This document shows positions 40,631-47,184 of a stretch of 64,000 nucleotides of DNA, piece after piece. Source of the stretch: a virus. Position 1 is the stretch's first letter. Every line of letters begins with the position of its first letter. The position numbers were made by a program, and so were the translations under genes. The stretch is taken from positions 1 to 64,000 of the IMG/VR virus record IMGVR_UViG_3300022602_000036. One strand, written 5' to 3'. Under the pieces are notes generated by a model, which saw only the letters and a list, made by a program, of their open reading frames with translations, had not been told where the DNA came from and did not search any database.

Positions 40631-41041
40631 ATGAAGTATTTTAATTGTTTATGTTGCGGAAAAGAAAATATCATTAAAGGCTATAGTTATACAGGAAAAT
40701 ATTGTAATAACAAATGTCAAGCAACACATCGCACAGCTAAATGGTTTGAAGATAATAAATTATTGTTTGAACAAGGTTTACTTAAGCATAGATCAGCAAT
40801 TAAAAAGTTTGTTAAATTAAGAGATGGTGAAATGTGTTCTATTTGCGGACAATCGCCAGAATATAATAACAAGCCGTTAGTTATGATTATAGATCATATT
40901 GATGGTGACGCAAGTAATAATATGCCGGATAATTTTAGATTAGTGTGTCCAAATTGCGACTCGCAGTTAGATACATATAAAGCACGAAATATAGGAAATG
41001 GTCGTGCTACTAAAGGTATGAAATGGTATAGTAGTTTATAA
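40631..41041 (+). CDS. HNH endonuclease in tRNA array
   Basis: 136 residues. Two zinc-binding pairs (C-L-C-C near 6-9, C-N-N-K-C near 24), then a classical HNH core: C-S-I-C-G, I-I-D-H-I-D-G-D, N-N-M-P-D-N-F-R-L-V-C-P-N-C. Inserted between tRNA-Lys and tRNA-Asp with its own late promoter-like element and ribosome site. Probably a mobile element that spreads the tRNA region. Confidence 0.9.
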   Translation: MKYFNCLCCGKENIIKGYSYTGKYCNNKCQATHRTAKWFEDNKLLFEQGLLKHRSAIKKFVKLRDGEMCSICGQSPEYNNKPLVMIIDHIDGDASNNMPDNFRLVCPNCDSQLDTYKARNIGNGRATKGMKWYSSL

Positions 41042-41043
41042 AT

Positions 41044-41119
41044 GCGGTATTAGCTCAATCGGGAGAGCACGGCACTGTCACTGCCGAGGTAAGGGGATCG
41101 AAACCCCTATATCGCGCCA
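41044..41119 (+). tRNA. tRNA-Asp(GTC)
   Basis: Acceptor GCGGTAT/ATATCGC, loop CTGTCAC, encoded CCA. T-loop ATCGAAA. Confidence 0.92.
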
Positions 41120-41127
41120 AATAATTG

Positions 41128-41156
41128 TTGACAGCATTGTCTGTTAGCTATATAAT
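41128..41156 (+). promoter_or_regulatory. Consensus sigma-70 promoter for tRNAs
   Basis: TTGACA, 17 bases, TATAAT; the first downstream tRNA begins at 41173. Confidence 0.92.
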
Positions 41157-41172
41157 GTTTATTAGAGTCATT

Positions 41173-41248
41173 GCTCCCATCGTCTAGAGGCCTAGGACAC
41201 CCGCCTTTCACGCAGGTAACACGAGTTCGAATCTCGTTGGGAGTACCA
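41173..41248 (+). tRNA. tRNA-Glu(TTC), copy 1
   Basis: Acceptor GCTCCCA/TGGGAGT, loop CTTTCAC, encoded CCA. Anticodon stem CCCGC/GCAGG has one mismatch. D-arm identical to copy 2 at 47399. Confidence 0.88.
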
Positions 41249-41261
41249 GTTTTAAAGTTAC

Positions 41262-41336
41262 GGGCTGTTGGTATACTTGGGAACACACCTGCCTTGCACG
41301 CAGGAGTACGGGGTTCGACTCCCCGACGGTCCACCA
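41262..41336 (+). tRNA. tRNA-Ala(TGC)
   Basis: Acceptor GGGCTGT/ACGGTCC with T-G pairs, loop CTTGCAC, T-loop TTCGACT, encoded CCA. Confidence 0.88.
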
Positions 41337-41344
41337 AATTAATT

Positions 41345-41419
41345 GCGCGGTTAGCTCAGCGGGAGAGCAGGGCCCTTACAAGGCCAAGGTCGAAAGTTCA
41401 ATCCTTTCACTGCGCACCA
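41345..41419 (+). tRNA. tRNA-Val(TAC)
   Basis: Acceptor GCGCGGT/ACTGCGC, loop CTTACAA, T-stem GAAAG/CTTTC, encoded CCA. Confidence 0.92.
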
Positions 41420-41442
41420 AGTTAGTAGTAGTAAAGTTTTAT

Positions 41443-41518
41443 TCCGGTCAAGCAAACACGGTGTAGGCGGTGGACTGTTAATCCATGAAGGTTGGTTCGA
41501 TTCCAACGACCGGAGCCA
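41443..41518 (+). tRNA. tRNA-Asn(GTT)
   Basis: Acceptor TCCGGTC/GACCGGA, loop CTGTTAA, encoded CCA. Confidence 0.92.
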
Positions 41519-41525
41519 TTTTTAT

Positions 41526-41599
41526 AGTCTGTTAGTTCAATGGGAGAACAGTCGACTGATAATCGACAAACACTGGATCGTAACCAGTACGGACTACCA
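41526..41599 (+). tRNA. tRNA-Ile(GAT)
   Basis: Acceptor AGTCTGT/ACGGACT, loop CTGATAA, encoded CCA. T-loop ATCGTAA as in tRNA-Lys. Confidence 0.88.
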
Positions 41600-41792
41600 A
41601 GTATTCCAACCACATCGCGTTTAGGGTGAAGTAGGGCGTGCCAATAAAACCCTGTAAGATCAAAAATACCTACCAAGCAAGGAGGAATCACAGCGCAAGC
41701 TGAAGAACAATGTGGTGACTTGCTACCCGGGAGAAAGCTGTAACATTACGTATTCGAGGTTAGGAGAGTACAGCAAACCGCCCACTTATTTT
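41600..41792 (+). ncRNA. Structured non-coding stretch between tRNAs
   Basis: No tRNA or gene fits. Long-range pairs ACCACAT (41609)/ATGTGGT (41710), AGGGT/ACCCT near 41623-41654, and GCTGTA/TACAGC near 41728-41775 suggest a folded RNA of about 110-180 bases. Not recognisable as tmRNA or RNase P. Confidence 0.4.
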
Positions 41793-41882
41793 GGAAGCGT
41801 GGCAGAGCCTGGCTGATTGCACCTGTCTTGAAAACAGACAAGGGGAAACCCTTCGTGAGTTCGAATCTCACCGCTTCCGCCA
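41793..41882 (+). tRNA. tRNA-Ser(TGA)
   Basis: Acceptor GGAAGCG/CGCTTCC, loop CTTGAAA, long variable arm (GGGGAAACCC), encoded CCA. Confidence 0.93.
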
Positions 41883-41893
41883 AATATTTTTAT

Positions 41894-41985
41894 CCTTCTG
41901 TAGTTCAATGGTAGAACGGCTCCCTTATAAGGAGTGAGTGCTAGATAAGCCGCTAATGGGGGTTCGAGTCCCTCCAGAAGGACCA
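41894..41985 (+). tRNA. tRNA with TAT anticodon (Ile) and long variable arm
   Basis: Acceptor CCTTCTG/CAGAAGG, anticodon stem GCTCC/GGAGT with loop CTTATAA (TAT at 41926-41928), T-stem GGGGG/CCCTC, encoded CCA. Between anticodon and T stems are about 22 bases with an AGTG/CGCT pair, a class II variable arm not expected for Ile. D-arm is not Leu-like. Reads AUA if charged with Ile. Confidence 0.75.
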
Positions 41986-41987
41986 AT

Positions 41988-42061
41988 GCTCTTATAGTTA
42001 AGTGGCATAACGCATCCATGGTAAGGATGTATTCCAAGTTCGATTCTTGGTGAGAGCACCA
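41988..42061 (+). tRNA. tRNA-Thr(GGT)
   Basis: Acceptor GCTCTTA/TGAGAGC, loop ATGGTAA, T-loop TTCGATT, encoded CCA. Confidence 0.88.
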
Positions 42062-42073
42062 AAAAAGTTTAAT

Positions 42074-42147
42074 TGGCTCATGGTGTAGTGGTAGCACAAC
42101 AGGTTTTGATCCTGTTAGTCCTAGTTCGATTCTAGGTGGGCCTGCCA
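42074..42147 (+). tRNA. tRNA-Gln(TTG)
   Basis: Acceptor TGGCTCA/TGGGCCT with the first pair open, as tolerated by Gln enzymes; loop TTTTGAT; encoded CCA. Confidence 0.9.
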
Positions 42148-42154
42148 AATAAAT

Positions 42155-42275
42155 AAAGAACAGTCCGGAGCATGCGAGTCCTACGATAAGTAGGAGAAAA
42201 CTCCACTTATAGCTGGAATTTACCAGTGAACCCTATGGACGCATAGGGCTACGGGCATCCTGGGGGACAACTCCA
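42155..42275 (+). ncRNA. Compact multi-hairpin RNA between tRNA-Gln and GIY-YIG gene
   Basis: Three clean hairpins in a row: CCTAC/GTAGG (42180-42194), CTGG/CCAG (42213-42226) and CCCTATG/CATAGGG (42231-42248), flanked by GTCC and GGAC that could close the whole. No open frame. Probably a stable or catalytic RNA; class unknown. Confidence 0.5.
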
Positions 42276-42306
42276 ACCTAATTAAAATGGTAGCACAGCA
42301 GTTTTG

Positions 42307-42314
42307 TATAAATA
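42307..42314 (+). promoter_or_regulatory. Late promoter
   Basis: Perfect TATAAATA 17 bases before ATG 42332, with GGAG between. Confidence 0.72.
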
Positions 42315-42331
42315 ATATAGTGGAGATAAAA

Positions 42332-42934
42332 ATGTTCTATATTATATACAAGACTACAAATTTAATCGATAATAAAATTTATGTCGGATCGCACCAAACT
42401 AAAGAGTTGAATGACGATTACTTAGGGTCCGGAAAGTATCTTAAGCGTGCTATTTCTAAACACGGAAAGCAAAATTTTACTAAAGAGATTTTACATGTGT
42501 TTGACAATAAACAAGACATGTTTAATAAAGAACGCGAAATAGTAAATGAAGAATTTGTTAAGGATACAAATACATACAATTTCAAAATAGGCGGCTCGGG
42601 TGGTAATCCAGGCATTGTGGGTGCATTTTCTGGTAAAAAACATTCGCAAGAGTCGATTGAAAAAATAAGATTGTCTGCCCTTGCCCAAGGAACAACAGAT
42701 GAAAAAAGAAGAAAATGTTCTGTTAATAATTGGGCAAAACAAGACCCAGACGCATTTAGAAAACACGCATCACGCATAAACAAAGATATCCCTAAAACAG
42801 ATACACATAGAAATGCGCTAGCAAAGGCACAGCTAGGACGAAAGATGATGAACAATGGTACAGTATCTAGTTTTATTAAAGCTGATGATATAAATGAATA
42901 TTTAGAAAAAGGGTGGACACTAGGCCACCATTAA
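42332..42934 (+). CDS. GIY-YIG homing endonuclease
   Basis: 200 residues from ATG 42332; earlier in-frame starts precede the promoter. GIY-YIG domain: F-Y-I-I-Y-K-T-T-N and K-I-Y-V-G-S-H near 2-19, catalytic R in L-K-R-A-I-S-K near 38, E in K-E-R-E-I-V near 70. C-terminal NUMOD-type DNA-binding motif (S-G-K-K-H-S-Q-E-S-I-E-K-I-R). Stands between tRNA-Gln and tRNA-Trp. Confidence 0.9.
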   Translation: MFYIIYKTTNLIDNKIYVGSHQTKELNDDYLGSGKYLKRAISKHGKQNFTKEILHVFDNKQDMFNKEREIVNEEFVKDTNTYNFKIGGSGGNPGIVGAFSGKKHSQESIEKIRLSALAQGTTDEKRRKCSVNNWAKQDPDAFRKHASRINKDIPKTDTHRNALAKAQLGRKMMNNGTVSSFIKADDINEYLEKGWTLGHH

Positions 42935-42942
42935 CAATCAAT

Positions 42943-43016
42943 TACCCCATAGTGTAACGGCAGCACGCGAAGCTCCAAACTTCTTAGTCGCGGTTCAAAT
43001 CCGTGTGGGGTAGCCA
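42943..43016 (+). tRNA. tRNA-Trp(CCA)
   Basis: Acceptor TACCCCA/TGGGGTA, loop CTCCAAA, encoded CCA. Confidence 0.92.
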
Positions 43017-43023
43017 TTTTTAC

Positions 43024-43101
43024 GCAACGGTACCAGAGTGGCCTAATGGCGGGGACTGCAAATCCCTAAAGCCGCCGGTTCAAATCCGGCCCTGTGCTCC
43101 A
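43024..43101 (+). tRNA. tRNA-Cys(GCA)
   Basis: Loop CTGCAAA, T-stem GCCGG/CCGGC, encoded CCA. Acceptor GCAACGG/CCTGTGC has two non-pairs in the middle, so activity may be reduced. Confidence 0.82.
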
Positions 43102-43109
43102 AGAATAAA

Positions 43110-43117
43110 TGTAAATA
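43110..43117 (+). promoter_or_regulatory. Late promoter-like octamer, leaderless
   Basis: TGTAAATA, six bases before ATG 43124. Confidence 0.5.
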
Positions 43118-43123
43118 TATACT

Positions 43124-43699
43124 ATGTTAACAATGGATTTTATTGACGGCTCATATCCAGATTTCATTCATCGATTAGATGATTTTTTGGAATTGGTCCC
43201 ATCTGGGCATGCTAAATGTTCTAAGAATGATATACTATTTTTATATTCAATCATCTATTCTAAAAAACCAGAAAATGTATTAGAAATAGGCCGTAGTTAT
43301 GGCACATCAACTTTGACTATATGTGGTGCTTTAACGGACAATAATAAAGGTAAATTATATTCAATTGATGTGGAAAACTTATTGCCAAAAGATATAGCAA
43401 ATATAATTGATAAAAGAACTCAATTGATTACTAATTCAAGTGAATACCTATTAGATGAAATCAATGATGTTAAATTTGGTGTTACATTCATTGATGGCGA
43501 TCATTCATACGAGATGGCCAAAAATGATATTATTAAATCCATGACACTATCAGAAGATGAAGCAATCATACTTTGTCATGATTCAGACATGTTAGGAGTA
43601 CAACAGGCTATCAACGAAGTCTGTGGTATGTATCCAACTAGCTTATTAAATTGTGGAGTATTTGGAGAAAAGATCCAAATGCTCATAGTCCGTAAATAA
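43124..43699 (+). CDS. Class I SAM-dependent methyltransferase-like protein
   Basis: 191 residues. SAM motif V-L-E-I-G-R-S-Y-G-T-S near 54-64, acidic end of strand 2 Y-S-I-D-V near 80, and the family mark F-I-D-G-D-H-S-Y near 121-128, typical of the O-methyltransferase/CmcI-like family. Target unknown. No ribosome site. Located inside the tRNA array, so tRNA or surface modification are both conceivable. Confidence 0.82.
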   Translation: MLTMDFIDGSYPDFIHRLDDFLELVPSGHAKCSKNDILFLYSIIYSKKPENVLEIGRSYGTSTLTICGALTDNNKGKLYSIDVENLLPKDIANIIDKRTQLITNSSEYLLDEINDVKFGVTFIDGDHSYEMAKNDIIKSMTLSEDEAIILCHDSDMLGVQQAINEVCGMYPTSLLNCGVFGEKIQMLIVRK

Positions 43700-43707
43700 T
43701 CCAACAT

Positions 43708-43784
43708 AGCAATATAGCTCAGCTGGCCAGAGCAGATCCTTCATACGGATAAGGTCACTAGTTCGAATCTAGTTATTGCTACCA
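43708..43784 (+). tRNA. tRNA-Met/Ile2(CAT), copy 1
   Basis: Acceptor AGCAATA/TATTGCT, loop TTCATAC, encoded CCA. Could be elongator Met, or Ile if C34 is modified to lysidine; sequence alone does not decide. Confidence 0.88.
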
Positions 43785-43785
43785 T

Positions 43786-43863
43786 GCCTCCATAGCTCAT
43801 TTGGATTAGAGCATTTGGCTACGAACCAAAAGGTGGGGAGTTCGAATCTCTCTGGGGGCTCCA
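43786..43863 (+). tRNA. tRNA-Arg(ACG)
   Basis: Acceptor GCCTCCA/TGGGGGC, loop CTACGAA, encoded CCA. Needs A-to-I editing of the wobble base to read all CGN except CGG. Confidence 0.92.
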
Positions 43864-43871
43864 GTTTTAAT

Positions 43872-43945
43872 GCAGGATTAGTTTAATGGTAAAACGAAAC
43901 GTTGCCAACGTCTAGTCACGAGTTCGATTCTCGTATCCTGCTCCA
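43872..43945 (+). tRNA. tRNA-Gly(GCC)
   Basis: Acceptor GCAGGAT/ATCCTGC, loop TTGCCAA, encoded CCA. One mismatch in the anticodon stem. Confidence 0.9.
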
Positions 43946-43947
43946 AT

Positions 43948-44022
43948 GGTGTCTATAATGTAGCGGTAACATTCAGGATTGTGATTCCTGCATCACGGGT
44001 TCGAACCCCGTTAGACACCCCA
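43948..44022 (+). tRNA. tRNA-His(GTG)
   Basis: Acceptor GTGTCTA/TAGACAC with the extra 5' G opposite C73, loop TTGTGAT, encoded CCA. Confidence 0.93.
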
Positions 44023-44023
44023 C

Positions 44024-44052
44024 TTGACATTTTGATTAAATGACTGTATAAT
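44024..44052 (+). promoter_or_regulatory. Consensus sigma-70 promoter, leaderless
   Basis: TTGACA, 17 bases, TATAAT, then six bases to ATG 44059. Confidence 0.93.
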
Positions 44053-44058
44053 ACACAT

Positions 44059-44223
44059 ATGAAAAATAAAAATACATACACCAAGTTCCAAGAAGCAGAA
44101 GATGCTGAAACAGCCTATGCTATGGTATTATCTGGGCAGTGGACTGTTGAACGATTTGCTGAATGGCACGATCAGGTCAAACATATTGAATATATGTATG
44201 CCACAGCAGATGAGAGTTTCTGA
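44059..44223 (+). CDS. 54-residue early protein
   Basis: 54 residues, acidic and helical (F-Q-E-A-E-D-A-E-T-A-Y-A-M-V), with W-T-V-E-R-F-A-E-W. First gene of a six-gene early-type run. No ribosome site: the codon coincides with the expected transcription start. No family recognised. Confidence 0.68.
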   Translation: MKNKNTYTKFQEAEDAETAYAMVLSGQWTVERFAEWHDQVKHIEYMYATADESF

Positions 44224-44481
44224 GTGACTGAAGAACAACAATTAGCCTGGGATATATTAAGCACACCTGACAATGCGGACTTTAAAGAGTACCGCAGAAT
44301 GCACTATGCAACATGGCTAACTAAAGAACGCAAGGTATTACTAATATCTGATATGGAAACAGGTTATATTATTAACTGTATTAACATGCTAGAAGCATTA
44401 GGACAAGAAACTACTTTAGCCTACGCAGGCTTAATTGATGAACTAGGAAGGCGAGGGCATGAATATGAAAACCAAATTTGA
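44224..44481 (+). CDS. Hypothetical early protein
   Basis: 85 residues with GTG directly after the previous stop, so coupled. Helical, with Y-R-R-M-H-Y-A-T-W-L and I-N-C-I-N-M-L-E-A. Overlaps the next gene by 23 bases. Function unknown. Confidence 0.6.
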   Translation: MTEEQQLAWDILSTPDNADFKEYRRMHYATWLTKERKVLLISDMETGYIINCINMLEALGQETTLAYAGLIDELGRRGHEYENQI

Positions 44482-44812
44482 TTGGAATGGTCTAAGTGAT
44501 TTACCTGATGTAAGTCAAGAAGCACTTAAGAACTATTTCTTATATGCTCTACCACCAGGTAGTTTCTTAACCAGTTTGTTAAGTTGCGATCCGTGGACCG
44601 ATGTTATTGCACGTGCAGACCATTGGAACAAAACACGCTTAAAAGAATATTCACTATGGCTACAGGACTTTGCTCCGCCAGGTAGTTGGGGTAGCCAAGA
44701 TATTGTTGCTGATTGGTTGCGTAAAGGTTCTGCTTACGAACAGTTCCAAAAGTCTATGACTTGGGAAATACTACAAGCAAATGAATATGAATCAAAAGAC
44801 TATGACTTCTAA
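44459..44812 (+). CDS. Hypothetical early protein
   Basis: 117 residues, Trp-rich (D-W-N-G-L, D-P-W-T-D-V, D-H-W-N-K, W-L-Q-D-F). Start M-N-M-K is preceded by AGGCGAGGGC. Soluble, helical, unknown. Overlaps the next gene by 32 bases. Confidence 0.62.
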   Translation: MNMKTKFDWNGLSDLPDVSQEALKNYFLYALPPGSFLTSLLSCDPWTDVIARADHWNKTRLKEYSLWLQDFAPPGSWGSQDIVADWLRKGSAYEQFQKSMTWEILQANEYESKDYDF

Positions 44813-44996
44813 GCAACAACCAAGTTGGGTTGAGACACGAGAAGCTCTTCGTACACATGTTGAGGAGCCTCCTGTGTTTGTAGGAGAAATGGGCGTCGCA
44901 GGAGTTATAGATGGTCTATTACCCAACGGTGAACCATATGGTTGGTATAAACGTCGTGGTACTAAAGATACCAAGTTCAAAGGCAGGAAAGTTTAA
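44781..44996 (+). CDS. Small hypothetical early protein
   Basis: 71 residues, basic C-terminus (W-Y-K-R-R-G-T-K-D-T-K-F-K-G-R-K) that could contact nucleic acid. No ribosome site apart from weak AAATG contexts; depends on overlap with the previous gene. Confidence 0.55.
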   Translation: MNMNQKTMTSKQQPSWVETREALRTHVEEPPVFVGEMGVAGVIDGLLPNGEPYGWYKRRGTKDTKFKGRKV

Positions 44997-45001
44997 ACTG
45001 A

Positions 45002-45196
45002 ATGAATAAGATTAATTTTAGTGTTAATGAGTTTCCAAAATTGTGTAAAGAATTTTATAGGCAAGACTATATTAATTGGATAACATTTTTGTCTGACCTA
45101 GGATATAAGTTTACCTGGCAACATTACGCCAGTAAACGAAAATATGTAGAAATGGACGAAGATGAATTTACTTTATTCTTGTTAAGGTGGGCATAA
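45002..45196 (+). CDS. Distant member of the F-x-L-R-W array family
   Basis: 64 residues. Ends D-E-D-E-F-T-L-F-L-L-R-W-A and contains Y-I-N-W-I-T-F-L-S-D and F-T-W-Q-H-Y, matching the minus-strand array 25 kb away. The L-R-W codons include AAGGTGG, the ribosome site for the next gene, whose ATG overlaps this stop (TAATG). Confidence 0.7.
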   Translation: MNKINFSVNEFPKLCKEFYRQDYINWITFLSDLGYKFTWQHYASKRKYVEMDEDEFTLFLLRWA

Positions 45197-45579
45197 TGGA
45201 CTTTACAATTAACCCAGAGTATATGACTAGTGTGACTATTCATAAAGAATGGAATTCTTATACGAATAATGGTCGTGTGCCAACCAATGATGAACTGCTA
45301 TTAATCCTACAAGGTAAAGGTAAGTGTAGTAGCACAAGTTCAGAAGACCACCCAGAGTTTGCCCGTTTGCGTGAGCAGTTAGGCGAGCTAGGTTACATTC
45401 ATATCCAACGTGGTCAGTGGAATGGCGATAGAGTTCTAAAGCCGTTCAAACTTAACGGCAGAAAGTTCAAAGAGGGTGATCGGTTTAGCTGTGGTGCGGC
45501 AATGGGTACGCATCTTGCTGTCCGTGCTAAACACCCAGAATATTATAAGGATGAGTACGATGATGAAACCGTGGATTGA
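45196..45579 (+). CDS. Hypothetical protein
   Basis: 127 residues from ATG 45196. L-R-E-Q-L-G-E-L-G-Y-I-H-I-Q and a basic centre (V-L-K-P-F-K-L-N-G-R-K-F). May bind nucleic acid; not recognised. Overlaps the phosphatase gene by about 20 bases. Confidence 0.6.
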   Translation: MDFTINPEYMTSVTIHKEWNSYTNNGRVPTNDELLLILQGKGKCSSTSSEDHPEFARLREQLGELGYIHIQRGQWNGDRVLKPFKLNGRKFKEGDRFSCGAAMGTHLAVRAKHPEYYKDEYDDETVD

Positions 45580-45979
45580 AAATATTAGTCTTGATGATGT
45601 TCGCAAGGGATATCACTACGACCCAGGTTTCAACAGTATGCTGATCCAGATTGTAGATCCTGGTGTAGAGTTTCCAACGCCTAAACATCAGTTCCGTAAG
45701 ACCTATCAGTTCTACTTCCTAGACGTAGAAGACAATGAGCCTGACGGTTGTTTGTATGATGCAGCAATTACCAATGAAGATGCTAAAGGTATTGCTGAAG
45801 CATTACGTGAAGCATGGAATGAACATATGAATGTAGTGGTACACTGCCATATGGGTGTAGCACGCAGTGGTGCAGTAGCAGAAGTTGGCGTTATGATTGG
45901 GTTTAGAGATACAGAGAAATTTCGTATTCCTAACTTGATGGTCAAACACAAGCTAATGCACTATTTAGGTTTAGTTTAA
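45560..45979 (+). CDS. Dual-specificity/tyrosine phosphatase-like protein
   Basis: 139 residues from ATG 45560 (AAGG nine bases upstream; earlier in-frame Mets lack support). The catalytic loop V-H-C-H-M-G-V-A-R-S (C-x5-R) is complete near 95-104, and a conserved D lies upstream in the L-Y-D-A-A region. Would remove phosphate from Tyr/Ser/Thr or from RNA or nucleotide ends. Phage phosphatases of this type may counter host signalling; inferred. Confidence 0.82.
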   Translation: MMKPWIENISLDDVRKGYHYDPGFNSMLIQIVDPGVEFPTPKHQFRKTYQFYFLDVEDNEPDGCLYDAAITNEDAKGIAEALREAWNEHMNVVVHCHMGVARSGAVAEVGVMIGFRDTEKFRIPNLMVKHKLMHYLGLV

Positions 45980-45981
45980 AT

Positions 45982-46057
45982 GCTACCTTAGCTCATCTGG
46001 TAGAGCACCGGCCTGAAGAGTCGGGTGTGCTTGGTTCAAGTCCAAGAGGTAGCACCA
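45982..46057 (+). tRNA. tRNA-Phe(GAA)
   Basis: Acceptor GCTACCT/AGGTAGC, loop CTGAAGA, encoded CCA. Confidence 0.92.
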
Positions 46058-46077
46058 ACGTTAAATAAAGGTATAAC

Positions 46078-46548
46078 ATGAAAAAATTAGACATCAATTA
46101 TGTCCGTGATTACATAGAATCACAGAGCGCAGAAACCAAAGTCTACATTGGTGGAGACAGCCGTCGTTTCCGTAAAAATGGCAAATGGTATGCTGAATAC
46201 ACCTTGGCAGTGGTTGTACACCTTAACGGTAAAAACGGCTGTAAGATCTTTGGTGAAAGCTCAGTTGAAGTTGACTATGATCAAAAGCGTAGTCGTCCAG
46301 CTATGCGTCTAATGAACGAAGTATATAAGATTTCAGAACTATACCTTAAACTGCACGAAGTATTAGAAGATCGTGAAGTTGAAGTTCACTTAGACATTAA
46401 CCCTGATGAAATGCATGGGTCAAGCTGTGTGGTGCAACAAGCAATTGGTTATATCCGTGGTACCTGTAATGTCATACCATTGGTTAAACCAAATGCGTTT
46501 GCGGCTAGCTATGCGGCAGACCGTCTACATCACGTAGTAAATGGTTGA
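46078..46548 (+). CDS. RNase H-like protein (YkuK/DUF458 type)
   Basis: 156 residues. V-Y-I-G-G-D-S near 23-28 starts an RNase H-like fold, with E near 75 (S-E-L-Y-L-K-L-H-E), D in H-L-D-I-N-P-D-E near 103 and a final D in Y-A-A-D-R-L, the acidic set expected for the fold. Members occur in bacteria and T4-like phages; activity is not established. Confidence 0.78.
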   Translation: MKKLDINYVRDYIESQSAETKVYIGGDSRRFRKNGKWYAEYTLAVVVHLNGKNGCKIFGESSVEVDYDQKRSRPAMRLMNEVYKISELYLKLHEVLEDREVEVHLDINPDEMHGSSCVVQQAIGYIRGTCNVIPLVKPNAFAASYAADRLHHVVNG

Positions 46549-46573
46549 CACAGCGGCCAAATGAGCGTATAAT
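46545..46573 (+). promoter_or_regulatory. Consensus sigma-70 promoter for tRNAs
   Basis: TTGACA, 17 bases, TATAAT; tRNA-Gly begins 20 bases later. Confidence 0.92.
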
Positions 46574-46592
46574 ATATGCTTGTTTGGTTAAT

Positions 46593-46666
46593 GCGGGATT
46601 AGTTTAATGGCAGAACAAGAGATTTCCAATCTTTTGGTGAGGGTTCGATTCCCTTATCCCGCTCCA
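46593..46666 (+). tRNA. tRNA-Gly(TCC)
   Basis: Acceptor GCGGGAT/ATCCCGC, loop TTTCCAA, encoded CCA. Confidence 0.93.
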
Positions 46667-46673
46667 TTTTACA

Positions 46674-46750
46674 GGGCCTATAGCTTAATTGGTTGAAGCA
46701 ACAAACTCATAATTTGGAGATTCCTGGTTCAAGTCCAGGTGGGCCCACCA
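46674..46750 (+). tRNA. tRNA-Met/Ile2(CAT), copy 2
   Basis: Acceptor GGGCCTA/TGGGCCC, loop CTCATAA, encoded CCA. Identity (elongator Met or lysidine Ile) not decided. Confidence 0.9.
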
Positions 46751-46752
46751 AA

Positions 46753-46827
46753 CCGGTGTTAGTTAAATGGATATAACAGGGGATTTCTACTCCCTAGTTG
46801 GGGGTTCGATTCCCTCACGCCGGACCA
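46753..46827 (+). tRNA. tRNA-Arg(TCT)
   Basis: Acceptor CCGGTGT/ACGCCGG, loop TTTCTAC, encoded CCA. Confidence 0.92.
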
Positions 46828-46834
46828 TAAGTAT

Positions 46835-46863
46835 TTGACATAGTCACTAAAAGGCAGTATAAT
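46835..46863 (+). promoter_or_regulatory. Consensus sigma-70 promoter abutting a start codon
   Basis: TTGACA, 17 bases, TATAAT with ATG 46864 immediately after. Transcription should begin inside the following frame. Confidence 0.85.
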
Positions 46864-47103
46864 ATGAAATATACGCAAGAAGAGATTATTGAACTGGCCA
46901 AAGAAGTAGAGCTCAGTGATATGATTGATTGGGAAGGCCTGCCTTTAGAAAAAGATAGAATCTATCAAATCGTTGGCAGTCAAGCCTATGAAGTGTATGA
47001 AGAATTTACCAATAGTGCTGATGGTGAAGCAATACTGTTAGCCACAGTAACTAAGTTATTAGTAGAGAATTTTGTTCTTAACCTTAGGGTTAATAACGTT
47101 TAA
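46864..47103 (+). CDS. Small acidic protein of unknown function
   Basis: 79 residues, helical and acidic (E-E-I-I-E-L-A-K-E-V-E-L-S-D-M-I-D-W-E-G-L). The first ATG touches the -10 box, so a transcript from this promoter would lack it; translation may use transcripts from upstream, or begin at Met19. Not recognised. Confidence 0.6.
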   Translation: MKYTQEEIIELAKEVELSDMIDWEGLPLEKDRIYQIVGSQAYEVYEEFTNSADGEAILLATVTKLLVENFVLNLRVNNV

Positions 47104-47109
47104 GTTGAT

Positions 47110-47184
47110 AGCGGTGGTGGAGCAATTGGCAGCTCGCCAGCCTCATAAGCTGGAGACCAGGTTCGAGTCCTGCGACCGCAACCA
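47110..47184 (+). tRNA. tRNA-Met(CAT), initiator-like
   Basis: Loop CTCATAA. The GTGGAGCA...GCAGCTCG D-arm and CCGCAACCA end closely resemble bacterial initiator tRNA, and position 1 is unpaired with A72, an initiator trait. However, the anticodon stem CCAGC/GCTGG lacks the three G-C pairs usual for initiators. Encoded CCA. Confidence 0.82.

Noticed and set aside
41600-41792. tmRNA in the structured spacer
   Set aside because: No tRNA-Ala-like ends, no tag reading frame and no CCA-ended acceptor stem.
41107-42148. Several open frames on both strands across the tRNAs
   Set aside because: They run through tRNA genes and only reflect the stop-poor composition of tRNA sequences.
42155-42275. 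RNase P RNA or hammerhead ribozyme
   Set aside because: The GTCCGG element is reminiscent of RNase P but the other conserved regions are missing; no CTGATGA/GAAA hammerhead core.
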